A stretch of DNA of 39,549 nt from assembly GCA_030065155.1 (NCBI GenBank), contig JASJDI010000014.1, forward strand, positions 1 through 39,549, given 5' to 3'. How positions within the stretch are numbered: position 1 is the first letter of the stretch; every line of letters starts with the position of its first letter. Both the position numbers and the translations under genes were made by a program. Positions 24,482-32,443 of the stretch are shown here, piece by piece. The stretch comes from Xenococcaceae cyanobacterium MO_188.B29 (GTDB taxonomy: Bacteria; Cyanobacteriota; Cyanobacteriia; Cyanobacteriales; Xenococcaceae). The notes under the pieces were generated by a model that made no database searches, was not told the origin of the DNA, and saw nothing but the letters and a program-made list of their open reading frames with translations.

Positions 24482-24811
24482 ATGTCTTCTAAGCGACCAA
24501 GCGAGAAAGAAATATTGAGCACAGTCTTAAAGCCACTGCTGGAAGATTTTAAATACTGGTTTGAGCGTTCTACTTCTCTTTTAGAATCGGAAGATTTGTC
24601 ATTCTTCTCAACTGATGAGCAAGCAGAATTGTTAGCGAAAATTAAAAAAGCACAACTAGAAGTTGGTACAGCGCAAATGTTGTTTGAGGCGACAGATGGA
24701 GAAGTAGGAATTGAGTCAAAGATGCTTGTTCCCTGGCACAAGTTAGTTGCTGAGTGTTGGGATGTAGCTAGAAGATGGCGAGAACTTAAAAACTCTAGTT
24801 CTCCGTCCTAA
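24482..24811 (+). CDS. DUF2605 family protein
   Basis: A 109-residue cyanobacterial protein of unknown function. The sequence from MSSKRPSEKEILSTVLKPLL through EDFKYWFERSTSLLESED and TDEQAELLAKIKKAQLEVGT to ATDGEVGIESKMLVPWHKLV and ECWDVARRWRELK matches what I recall of DUF2605. It is all-helical, acidic and soluble. A TTG at 24422 is in frame but adds 20 Asn-rich residues not typical of the family, so the ATG at 24482 is preferred. It lies 78 bp upstream of a DUF2973 gene, its usual partner in cyanobacteria. Confidence 0.78.
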   Translation: MSSKRPSEKEILSTVLKPLLEDFKYWFERSTSLLESEDLSFFSTDEQAELLAKIKKAQLEVGTAQMLFEATDGEVGIESKMLVPWHKLVAECWDVARRWRELKNSSSPS

Positions 24812-24889
24812 AGATTAGAGATTATGTCAGTTTAAGATTTTTTTTTAGCAGAATTATCAAATTATGTTGCCCTTGGAAAGGAGAGTTTC

Positions 24890-25207
24890 ATGTTACATAT
24901 AATTTACATTTTGGCTTTTACTATCATCGCTATGATAGCAATTACTAATCTAATTCGTAGCTTAGTTACTCTAAGCGTAGATACTCAGAGAATGTATCCT
25001 GCTAACGGTAATTTATCTCAATCAGCACCAATTAACAGGAGAAACTCTTTTTCTAGCCGAAAAGTTCATCCAGAGTTATTAGATGAACAAGGAAAAGTAA
25101 TCGAAGAACCACTTTTAGTAATGCGTTCTGTATCGGTAGAAGATGCTCGTCAACAATTGGATGCTCTTTATAATTCTTCTCCTAAAAAAGCTGACAGAGA
25201 GGAATAG
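24890..25207 (+). CDS. DUF2973 family membrane protein
   Basis: A 105-residue protein with one N-terminal membrane helix (MLHIIYILAFTIIAMIAITN, then LIRSLVTLS). A polar part follows, containing RKVHPELLDEQGKVIEEPLL and MRSVSVEDARQQLDALYNSS, both characteristic of DUF2973. GGAAAGGAGAG gives a strong ribosome binding site ahead of the ATG. Pairing with the DUF2605 gene upstream suggests the two products act together, perhaps with the soluble partner at the membrane. No function is known to me. A terminator hairpin follows about 110 bp downstream. Confidence 0.8.
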   Translation: MLHIIYILAFTIIAMIAITNLIRSLVTLSVDTQRMYPANGNLSQSAPINRRNSFSSRKVHPELLDEQGKVIEEPLLVMRSVSVEDARQQLDALYNSSPKKADREE

Positions 25208-25320
25208 GTGGAGCTTAACTGAATAATATACTGAGTTTTAAAATTCCTATTTTTGGTGTTAGCATTTGCTCTACACTGTTCACTGATAATCGACCCCCAG
25301 CAAGGGCGAAAAGATTAAAT

Positions 25321-25350
25321 CAGTAACCTTCTTGAGGTTACTGTTTTTCG
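25321..25350 (+). terminator. Intrinsic terminator between DUF2973 and cyclotransferase genes
   Basis: CAGTAACCT (25321-25329) pairs with AGGTTACTG (25335-25343) around TCTTG, followed by TTTTTCGTTTTC. It could end the DUF2605/DUF2973 transcript. Because the next gene begins only about 20 bp later at 25371, it could also act as an attenuator for that gene. Confidence 0.75.
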
Positions 25351-25370
25351 TTTTCAGGAGCAATTGTAAT

Positions 25371-25853
25371 TTGCCAGAATCAACTTTCTACTACTTTGCT
25401 TATGGTTCTTGTATGTGTCCCGTTGACTTAAAGCGATCGCTGTTAGAAGATACTTACAATTATGTTGTTGGTAAGGCTATTTTATCTGGTTATCGTTTAG
25501 GATTTTATCGCAAGTCACGACGGCGTAACTGTGGGGTATTAGATATCATTGCCGATAGTAAATCCTCTGTAGAAGGTGTACTATATTGTCTTCCTTGGCG
25601 ATTAAGTAATGCCTTAGATGAACGAGAAGAAGTACCTCGCAACGGCTACAAGCAAGAATTTGTCCAAGTTCATAGCAATAATAAACAATATAAAAATGTG
25701 CGTACTTATGTGGTAGTTGATAAACTCGATCGAGAAATTCCTCCTAATGATTCATATATGCAAATTGTAATTCGTGGTGCTACTACTTGCGGATTATCAG
25801 AGGAATATTGTTGGCAGTTATTTAACCATATGTATAAACTACAAAATAGATAG
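25371..25853 (+). CDS. Gamma-glutamylcyclotransferase-like (GGCT/AIG2) protein
   Basis: A 160-residue protein with the GGCT fold. It has the substrate-loop signature FYYFAYGSCMCP, then a region with LSGYRLGFYRKSRRRNCGVL and EGVLYCLPWRLSNALDEREE, where the Glu in DEREE fits the catalytic-acid position of the family. Members cyclise gamma-glutamyl amino acids or glutathione to 5-oxoproline, although many bacterial versions are uncharacterised. An open frame extends upstream to 25332, but that part encodes the terminator hairpin. The TTG at 25371, ten bases after AGGAG at 25356-25360, is the better start. Confidence 0.75.
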   Translation: MPESTFYYFAYGSCMCPVDLKRSLLEDTYNYVVGKAILSGYRLGFYRKSRRRNCGVLDIIADSKSSVEGVLYCLPWRLSNALDEREEVPRNGYKQEFVQVHSNNKQYKNVRTYVVVDKLDREIPPNDSYMQIVIRGATTCGLSEEYCWQLFNHMYKLQNR

Positions 25854-25919
25854 AACTAGGGAAACGAGGCAAAACACTATACTAGTTATGGGCAGTTTTC
25901 GATAAGGATAAGGATTAAA

Positions 25920-26414
25920 TTGTCAGAAGAATACTTTACAACCCCTCAACTACCTACATCCGCTCTTGAAAAAGATGAAGGCATCAAAGCAACGACAGAG
26001 AATTGGTTTGAATATCCTGTGAAAGCACAACCTCATCACACAGACTATGGAGGTATTGTCTGGCATGGCACTTATATCACCTGGATGGAAGAAGCTAGGG
26101 TAGAGTGTCTGCGTTCAATTGGTATAGATTTCGCTAATTTAGTTGTTTTGGGTTGCGATTTACCTGTAGTTGAACTTTCTATACGATATCATCGCTCTAT
26201 CTCTTTGGGTACTTCGGCAATCGTCAAAACTCGTTTAAGTGACACTCAAGGAGCAAAAATGCTTTGGGATTATAAAATTCTGACTGTTGATACTCAGACA
26301 CTTTGTCTTACAGGTAGAGTAACTTTAGTGGGAGTCGATCGCGAAAAAGGAAAAATTATGCGCCAATTACCTCCTAGTTTTAAAGACGCTTTAGTTAAAC
26401 TAGTTAGGAATTAA
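25920..26414 (+). CDS. Acyl-CoA thioesterase, hotdog (4HBT/YbgC-like)
   Basis: A 164-residue hotdog-fold thioesterase. After a variable 25-residue start comes the 4HBT active-site segment, VKAQPHHTDYGGIVWHGTYI, with the Asp in HTDYGG as the likely catalytic residue. It continues WMEEARVECLRSIGIDF, the family's long helix. The rest (LPVVELSIRYHRSISLGTSA) forms the beta sheet. In cyanobacteria one such enzyme hydrolyses DHNA-CoA in phylloquinone synthesis. Whether this gene is that enzyme or a paralogue acting on other acyl-CoAs cannot be decided here. The TTG start has AAGGAT nearby. Confidence 0.82.
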   Translation: MSEEYFTTPQLPTSALEKDEGIKATTENWFEYPVKAQPHHTDYGGIVWHGTYITWMEEARVECLRSIGIDFANLVVLGCDLPVVELSIRYHRSISLGTSAIVKTRLSDTQGAKMLWDYKILTVDTQTLCLTGRVTLVGVDREKGKIMRQLPPSFKDALVKLVRN

Positions 26415-26425
26415 ATAATTATTAA

Positions 26426-26468
26426 TAAATGTAGTAATAAAAATGTAGTAATAAAAATGTAGTAATAA
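26426..26468. repeat. 14-bp direct repeat, three copies
   Basis: The unit AAATGTAGTAATAA is repeated three times head to tail immediately before the terminator hairpin. It is non-coding and lies in the spacer between convergent genes. It probably arose by slippage. Confidence 0.6.
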
Positions 26469-26511
26469 AGTCTCGTCTGTATCAAATAAGTACAGACGAG
26501 ACTAATTTTCT
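26469..26511. terminator. Bidirectional terminator between thioesterase and ferredoxin
   Basis: AGTCTCGTCTGTA (26469-26481) and TACAGACGAGACT (26491-26503) form a perfect 13-bp stem with a 9-base loop. AATTTTCTTT follows on the plus strand and TTTATTACTAC on the minus strand. It serves the converging thioesterase and ferredoxin transcripts. Confidence 0.85.
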
Positions 26512-26525
26512 TTGTTCGCTCTTTT

Positions 26526-27347
<822 letters not shown>

Positions 27348-28337
27348 TTGAACCTATCCCCTCTTCAAAAGATTATTAAAGTAGGTATTGTTGGTACTGG
27401 TTACGCAGCAAAAAAAAGAGCAGAAGCATTACAAGCAGACCCCAGAGCAGAAATACTCCAGGTGGCGGGGAATACGCCTGAGAAAGTAGCAAAATTTTGT
27501 CAAACTTTCTCTGTGACAGAGGTTAATTCTTGGCAAGAACTAGTTAGTCAGCCAGAATTAGACTTGATTGTTATCTGTACAATTAACCGCGACCATGGTG
27601 CGATCGCTCGTTCGGCGATCGAAAATAACAAACACGTAGTAATAGAATATCCTCTTTCTCTCGATCCACAAGAAGCAGCAGCCATTATTACCCTAGCTCA
27701 AGCCAAAAATAAACTAATCCATGTTGAACATATTGAATTAATTGGGGGAATACATCAAACCTTAAGGCAATATTTACCAGAAATAGGTAATATATTCTAC
27801 GCTCGCTACACTACTATTGCTCCTAAGTATCCTCCTGCCCGTCGTTGGAACTATCATAAGCAAATGTGGGGTTTTCCTTTATCTGCTGCTCTCTCTCGTG
27901 TTCATCGTTTAACAGATATATTGGGCAATGTAGCGACAGTATCTTGTCAATCTCGTTATTGGGATGCTCCTGAAGCAGAGTACTTTAATGCTTGTCTTTG
28001 TAATGCTCAACTACGCTTTGTTAATGGTGCGATCGCCGAAATTAGTTATGGTAAAGGAGATGTATTTTGGCATGGTTATCGTCATCTAGAAATTTACGGC
28101 GATCAAGGTACTATCTCTTTTATGGGGGAAAAAGGTAGTTTAATTAAAGGAGAAGAAACTATTACTCTTCCTGTAAAGAGTCGTCGTGGTTTGTTTGTTC
28201 AAGATACAAGTATGGTTTTAGATTATCTCACGGAAGGACAACCCCTTTATGTTAAACCCCAAGCTAGTCTTTATGCTTTACAAGTAGCTGATGCTGCTCG
28301 ACGATCGGCAGATAGTAATCAGGTAGTACAAGTTTAA
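27348..28337 (+). CDS. bvdR: Biliverdin reductase
   Basis: A Gfo/Idh/MocA-fold NAD(P)H oxidoreductase of 329 residues that reduces biliverdin to bilirubin. The Rossmann motif VGIVGTGYAAKKRAEALQAD is at about 13-32. It is followed by ICTINRDHGAIARSAIENNK and VVIEYPLSL, which replaces the EKP of ordinary sugar dehydrogenases. IHVEHIELIGGIHQTLRQYL and SRRGLFVQDTSMVLDYLTEG are segments that I recall as conserved in the Synechocystis BvdR (Slr1784), which also has 328 residues. The start is TTG at 27348 behind a GAGGT element. An alpha-hydroxyacid oxidase gene follows 83 bp later on the same strand. In cyanobacteria BvdR influences phycobilisome content. Confidence 0.87.
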   Translation: MNLSPLQKIIKVGIVGTGYAAKKRAEALQADPRAEILQVAGNTPEKVAKFCQTFSVTEVNSWQELVSQPELDLIVICTINRDHGAIARSAIENNKHVVIEYPLSLDPQEAAAIITLAQAKNKLIHVEHIELIGGIHQTLRQYLPEIGNIFYARYTTIAPKYPPARRWNYHKQMWGFPLSAALSRVHRLTDILGNVATVSCQSRYWDAPEAEYFNACLCNAQLRFVNGAIAEISYGKGDVFWHGYRHLEIYGDQGTISFMGEKGSLIKGEETITLPVKSRRGLFVQDTSMVLDYLTEGQPLYVKPQASLYALQVADAARRSADSNQVVQV

Positions 28338-28420
28338 TAGTCATTAGTTGTTAGTTGTTAGGTGTTGGTTGCTAATTTTGGTGTACATCAAGTAAAAGTA
28401 ATAATAGAGGGTGGAGAAAT

Positions 28421-29506
28421 TTGAGTAGACCTATTAATTTATTTGAATATGAGACCCTTGCCAAGCAGCATTTACAGTTAATGGCTCTAGATTATTATCG
28501 GAGTGGAGCTTTAGATGAAATTACCCTTAAAGAAAATCGCTTGGCAATCAATCGCTATCAACTTCGTCCCAGGATGTTAGTAGATGTGAGCCAGCGCGAT
28601 CTAACTACTACGATTGCAGGACAATCTCTAGCCATACCCATACTTATCGCACCGATGGCTTTTCAGTGTTTGGCGAATCCAGAGGGGGAAATAGCCACTG
28701 CCCAAGCAGCAGGAAGTAGCGGGGTGGGAATGGTGCTAAGTACTATGTCTACTAAAAGTTTAGAAACTGTTGCTGCACAAAGACACAATACGCCTCAATG
28801 GTTTCAACTCTACATACATCGCGATCGATCTCTCACTCAAGCTTTAGTCCAAAGAGCAGAAGCTGCTGGCTATAGTGCTTTATGTCTAACGGTAGATGCA
28901 CCCATGTTAGGCATAAGAGAAAGCGATCGCCGTAATCAGTTTACTTTACCCAAGACTATGGAACTAGCTAATTTAGTCTCTATGGTAGATGTGGCAATTC
29001 CTCAGACTAGAGAAGAATCTGGTTTATTTGCCTATTTTGCTCAACAGATAGACCCTAGTGTGACCTGGAAAGATGTAGAGTGGTTACAATCTATCACCAG
29101 TTTACCAGTGCTATTGAAAGGGATTTTGCGAGGGGATGATGCACTGAAAGCTCACGAGCATGGTGCAAAAGGAATAATTGTTTCTAATCATGGTGGTAGA
29201 CAATTAGATGGAGCGATCGCTACTTTTGATGCACTACCTGAAATAGTCGCAACAGTGGGAGACAAACTTGATATCTTGGTCGATGGCGGAGTTCGTCGGG
29301 GTACAGATATTCTTAAAGCTTTGGCATTGGGGGCAAAAGCTGTATTGGTGGGTCGCCCCATTTTGTGGGGTTTAGCCGTTGAAGGCACAAAAGGAGTAGC
29401 TCATGTGCTGGAATTGTTAAAGGATGAATTCGATTTAGCCATGGCTTTGAGTGGTTGTGCCTCGATTAAAGACATCGATTCTAGTTTGGTCATCAGCGTA
29501 AAATAG
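28421..29506 (+). CDS. FMN-dependent alpha-hydroxyacid oxidase (lactate/glycolate oxidase type)
   Basis: A 361-residue TIM-barrel flavoenzyme that oxidises 2-hydroxyacids such as L-lactate or glycolate, passing electrons to oxygen. FMN and active-site motifs are IPILIAPMAFQCLANPEGEI, YIHRDR, LTVDAPMLGIRESDRRN, Lys233 in PVLLKG and the catalytic SNHGGRQLD (His257, Arg260). LVDGGVRRGTDILKALALGA and VLVGRPILWGLAVEG bind phosphate. Cyanobacterial members are often L-lactate oxidases, while the plant relatives act on glycolate; the sequence alone does not settle this. The start is TTG at 28421 with GGAG upstream. It may be co-transcribed with bvdR. Confidence 0.9.
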   Translation: MSRPINLFEYETLAKQHLQLMALDYYRSGALDEITLKENRLAINRYQLRPRMLVDVSQRDLTTTIAGQSLAIPILIAPMAFQCLANPEGEIATAQAAGSSGVGMVLSTMSTKSLETVAAQRHNTPQWFQLYIHRDRSLTQALVQRAEAAGYSALCLTVDAPMLGIRESDRRNQFTLPKTMELANLVSMVDVAIPQTREESGLFAYFAQQIDPSVTWKDVEWLQSITSLPVLLKGILRGDDALKAHEHGAKGIIVSNHGGRQLDGAIATFDALPEIVATVGDKLDILVDGGVRRGTDILKALALGAKAVLVGRPILWGLAVEGTKGVAHVLELLKDEFDLAMALSGCASIKDIDSSLVISVK

Positions 29507-29528
29507 AGACTGGGGAGGAAACAAAAAG

Positions 29529-29771
29529 ATGAAACTCGATCGCATTACTAGCCATCCTAGCAAGATGAACGGACAACCTTGTATTCGTAACTTGCGCCTG
29601 ACAGTTCGTCGAGTAATTGATTTACTAGCCACATATCCCAATCGAGAAGAATTGTATCAAGAGTTTCCCGAACTTGAAGAAGAAGATATTCAACAAGCTC
29701 TAATTTTTGCTTCTTCTTATTTAGACGATCGCATTATTGAACTTGCTAAAAGTTATGAAACTGTTGCTTGA
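29529..29771 (+). CDS. DUF433 antitoxin-like protein
   Basis: An 80-residue protein of the DUF433 family, a small helix-turn-helix-like domain often paired with PIN-like toxins. Motifs are ITSHPSKMNGQPCIRNLRLT, VRRVIDLLATYPNREELYQE and FPELEEEDIQQALIFASSYL. GGGAGGAAAC precedes the ATG. The toxin gene overlaps its 3' end by 17 bp in another frame, the typical layout of a translationally coupled type II toxin-antitoxin pair. Confidence 0.85.
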   Translation: MKLDRITSHPSKMNGQPCIRNLRLTVRRVIDLLATYPNREELYQEFPELEEEDIQQALIFASSYLDDRIIELAKSYETVA

Positions 29772-30129
29772 TCAGGGATTACCTCGTTCAGCATCAATGT
29801 TACTTAGTGCTCGTGGAATCAATACAATTCATGTTGGTGAGATTGGATTATGGGCAGCCGAAGATGCTGAAATTATTCAGAAGGCTGGGGAAGAAGACCG
29901 AATAATAGTTACATTAGACGCTGACTTCCATTCTATACTAGCCGTTAAAAACGCTCGCTCTCCTTCAGTAATTCGGATTCGTATAGAAAGATTACGTGCT
30001 AAAGCACTAACAGAATTACTGTTTGATGTAATTAGTGAATGTCAAGAAGAATTAAAACAAGGTGCTGCTGTAACTGTTGAACCAGGAAGAATTCGTATTC
30101 GTCGTTTACCATTATTGCCTAATTCTTAA
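29755..30129 (+). CDS. DUF5615 PIN-like toxin
   Basis: A 124-residue PIN-like nuclease, the probable toxin of the pair. The acidic residues expected in the active site are in MKLLLDQGLPRSA (Asp6) and EDRIIVTLDADFHSILA (Asp). ADFHSILAV and the C-terminal RIRIRRLP are typical of the family. An in-frame ATG at 29737 lies further inside the antitoxin gene. The ATG at 29755 gives the family's usual MKLLLDQ start and is preferred. A terminator at 30179-30213 ends the unit. Activity as an RNase is a family-level expectation and has not been shown. Confidence 0.82.
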   Translation: MKLLLDQGLPRSASMLLSARGINTIHVGEIGLWAAEDAEIIQKAGEEDRIIVTLDADFHSILAVKNARSPSVIRIRIERLRAKALTELLFDVISECQEELKQGAAVTVEPGRIRIRRLPLLPNS

Positions 30130-30178
30130 TTTTTAAGCGATCGTCTGAGTAAAAAATTAAATTAATCATTTGGCATTC

Positions 30179-30213
30179 AAGAAATTACTACTTTTAATTA
30201 GTAATTTCTTTTC
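30179..30213 (+). terminator. Terminator after the DUF433/DUF5615 module
   Basis: AAGAAATTACTA (30179-30190) and TAGTAATTTCTT (30199-30210) form a perfect 12-bp stem with an 8-base loop, followed by TTCT. It separates the toxin-antitoxin pair from the MATE gene. Confidence 0.65.
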
Positions 30214-30245
30214 TGGAAGTATCCTTAGTTAAACCCAAAAAATTA

Positions 30246-31556
30246 ATGGAAAAACTGCAACAACGTTTTTGGCGGTTGGCATTGGTGAATGTTATTTCTA
30301 ACTTGATGGTGCCTTTGGCGAGTTTGATCGATACGGCGTTTTTAGGACACTTGGCAGAAATTCATCATCTGGGAGGGGTTGCGATCGCCACTGTACTATT
30401 TAACTATATTTACTGGAGTTTTGGTTTTCTCCGTATGGGGACGACGGGGACTACTGCTCAAGCAACAGGGAAAGGCGATCGAGATGAAGTTATCTTGATT
30501 TTATTACGCAATAGTTTAATCGCGATCGCTATTGGCACAATTATCCTAACTTTACAACTGCCTTTAAGAGAGCTAGGTTTTACATTACTAAGTGCCACAA
30601 CCGAAGTCTTAGAGTCTGGTAGAGCTTACTACAATGCTCTTATTTGGGGTGCGCCAGCTACTTTACTTAATTTTGTTTTACTTGGTTGGTTTCTGGGACG
30701 GGAACAAGTCTCTAAGGTATTGTTGATGTCAGTAATTGACAAAAGTACCAATGTTGCTCTTAATTATCTATTCATTGTCCGTTTTGGTTGGGCAAGTGCT
30801 GGAGCGGGTTATGCTACGGCAATTAGTCAGTATCTGAACTTGTTGGTAGGATTAATTATTATCGCACGGGAATTGCCGGTTTCTTCTTTACTGAATTTAA
30901 GCCCCAAAATTTTTAATAAATCTGCTTGGTATGAGATATTTAGTCTCAACCGCGATATAACCATCCGTACTTTGGCATTATTATCTACTTTTGCCTTGTT
31001 TACTAACTTAAGTTCGATGATGGGAACTAAGACTTTAGCTACTAATACCTTACTTTTGCAAGTAGTGACTTTAGGAGCTTATTTTATCGATGGTATTGCT
31101 TTTGCTACAGAAAGTTTAGCTGGTAGTCTGCGAGGACAACAAAATAACCATCAGCTTTTACCTCTAATTAAGTTATCTGGAGGAATAAGTCTAGGCGTTG
31201 GTTTGGCTATGTCCATACTATTTTGGCTCATCCCACAATCTCTGTTTGGATTATTAACCAATCATGCAGAAGTAATTGAACAGATCGATAATTATGTTGT
31301 TTGGCTGTTACCAATCCTGGGTTTTGGCTCTATCGCTTATATGCTAGATGGCTATTTTCTTGGTTTAAGTGAAGGAAGAATTTTACGCCACTCTACCATC
31401 ATAGCTGCAAGTTTAGGGTTTGCACCTATGGCGATCGCTGCCTGGCATTATCAAAATAGTCATCTACTGTGGTTAGCGTTATCTCTGTTTATGGCAGCAA
31501 GAAGTATAACTCTCGGATTTAAAGTTCCCCTATCTCTACGAACTCAGGTTAAATAA
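30246..31556 (+). CDS. MATE family efflux transporter (DinF-like)
   Basis: A 436-residue integral membrane protein with about twelve hydrophobic helices in two homologous halves, the size of a MATE exporter. The start MEKLQQRFWRLALVNVISNL, LASLIDTAFLGHLAEIHHLG and FGFLRMGTTGTTAQATGKGD closely follow DinF-subfamily motifs. MATE proteins export cationic or hydrophobic compounds in exchange for Na+ or H+. The drug or metabolite is not predictable here. No regulator lies nearby, and it appears to be monocistronic behind the toxin-antitoxin terminator. Confidence 0.9.
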   Translation: MEKLQQRFWRLALVNVISNLMVPLASLIDTAFLGHLAEIHHLGGVAIATVLFNYIYWSFGFLRMGTTGTTAQATGKGDRDEVILILLRNSLIAIAIGTIILTLQLPLRELGFTLLSATTEVLESGRAYYNALIWGAPATLLNFVLLGWFLGREQVSKVLLMSVIDKSTNVALNYLFIVRFGWASAGAGYATAISQYLNLLVGLIIIARELPVSSLLNLSPKIFNKSAWYEIFSLNRDITIRTLALLSTFALFTNLSSMMGTKTLATNTLLLQVVTLGAYFIDGIAFATESLAGSLRGQQNNHQLLPLIKLSGGISLGVGLAMSILFWLIPQSLFGLLTNHAEVIEQIDNYVVWLLPILGFGSIAYMLDGYFLGLSEGRILRHSTIIAASLGFAPMAIAAWHYQNSHLLWLALSLFMAARSITLGFKVPLSLRTQVK

Positions 31557-31573
31557 TACTATTTCTGATGGTA

Positions 31574-31909
31574 TCACTGGGAAATTGCTTTGTTGATTTC
31601 TTGAGCAATAACATCATCCATCCAAGCATTAATGCTTTTACCCGCTTTCTTAGCTGCTAAAAAGATTTGATGGTGGCGTTGAGGGGTTGTTCTAAAAGGT
31701 AAATTTCCCGAAAATGGTTTATCTGGTTCTTCTTCTAATTCAGCACACCATTCTAAGTAATCATCTACAGAGTTGTGAAATTCTTTCTTTAATTCTGCAA
31801 CGGTATCAGCTTGAAATGTAATGACATCTTTAACGTCTAGGACTTTGCCAAATAAGATTCCTGCTGTTTCATCTACTTCAATATGAGCCGTATATCCTTT
31901 ATATTTCAT
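31574..31909 (-). CDS. hicB: HicB family antitoxin
   Basis: A 111-residue protein with the HicB layout. Residues 1-60 form the degraded RNase H-like domain (MKYKGYTAHIEVDETAGILF, then GKVLDVKDVITFQADTVAEL), and the C-terminal third is a ribbon-helix-helix DNA-binding part (TPQRHHQIFLAAKKAGKSIN). HicB normally neutralises the HicA mRNA interferase and represses the operon. Here the adjacent upstream hicA is broken, so this is probably an orphan antitoxin. It might still protect against a HicA encoded elsewhere. Confidence 0.85.
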   Translation of the reverse strand: MKYKGYTAHIEVDETAGILFGKVLDVKDVITFQADTVAELKKEFHNSVDDYLEWCAELEEEPDKPFSGNLPFRTTPQRHHQIFLAAKKAGKSINAWMDDVIAQEINKAISQ

Positions 31910-31911
31910 AA

Positions 31912-32081
31912 TTAATAATCTTCTGGCTTAATTCCAGCTTTCTCTAAAAACTCTTTCACAGCTTTTACTGCGCCTTTATTTGTCTCTCTTTCAGGATGAG
32001 GTTATAAAATACTGCCTTAACGCCATTTAACGATACTCTAACTCTCGATCCTTTGTCGTCAAAAAAATTGATGCCAATTAT
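31912..32081 (-). pseudogene. hicA: Frameshifted, 5'-truncated hicA remnant
   Basis: Immediately upstream of hicB, the minus strand encodes GINFFDDKGSRVRVSLNGVK AVFYN in one frame, then HPERETNKGAVKAVKEFLEK AGIKPEDY and a stop at 31912-31914 in another. Joined, these read like the C-terminal two thirds of a HicA of the GSR-V--NG---F-PHPE-TDKGAV---R-FLE type. A single frameshift near 32005 separates the parts. An in-frame TGA and no start codon precede the first part, so the toxin is inactive. Confidence 0.6.
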
Positions 32082-32138
32082 TCAAGAAGAAACCCAACAA
32101 AGCTATACTAGCATTAGGTTTCTCACTCTTAAAAACAA

Positions 32139-32279
32139 TTAAGTTTTTAACTTATGCGTATTTTCTACTAAACTTTCAGCAAATCGATCGAATCTTTGGG
32201 ATAGTTTTTGATCTAGAAGTTTTCCTTCTCGATCGAAAGTCTTCCAAGCCTGTCCTACAGCAACTTGTTCGCGAATAAA
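32139..32279 (-). pseudogene. Truncated duplicate of the FMN reductase gene end
   Basis: This segment is about 91 percent identical, without gaps over 122 bp, to 34360-34481, the 3' part of the intact NADPH-dependent FMN reductase gene; the offset is 2202 bp. On the minus strand it reads VIREQVAVGQAWKTFDREGK, then LLDQKLSQRFDRFAESLVEN, followed by THKLKT and a stop at 32139-32141. The reading frame is still open but the first 130 residues are absent. Confidence 0.8.
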
Positions 32280-32300
32280 CAGGTAACAATCACTCTCGGT

Positions 32301-32362
32301 ATGTAAAATTTTTACATGTCTTTCGATAGGTCAAATAGCTATGTAGTCTGGATTACATAGCT
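32301..32362. promoter_or_regulatory. Two inverted repeats ahead of the pentapeptide gene
   Basis: ATGTAAAA/TTTTACAT (32301-32317) is a 17-bp palindrome. AGCTATGTA/TACATAGCT (32337-32345 and 32354-32362) has 9-bp arms and an 8-base spacer. They lie 80-140 bp before the ATG at 32444. Either could be an operator or the hairpin of a relict element. Nothing else was recognised in the 32280-32443 spacer. Confidence 0.3.
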
Positions 32363-32443
32363 TTGGGCTTTACAATTAATTCAGATCGCTCTGTTAAATT
32401 ATTAGATATTCTATATGTAATTAGGATATGTCCGTAGAAGTAT

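Noticed and set aside
25332..25370. N-terminal extension of the GGCT-like gene (MRLLFFVFRSNCN)
   Set aside because: It is encoded by the stem and T-run of a terminator; AGGAG is spaced for the TTG at 25371.
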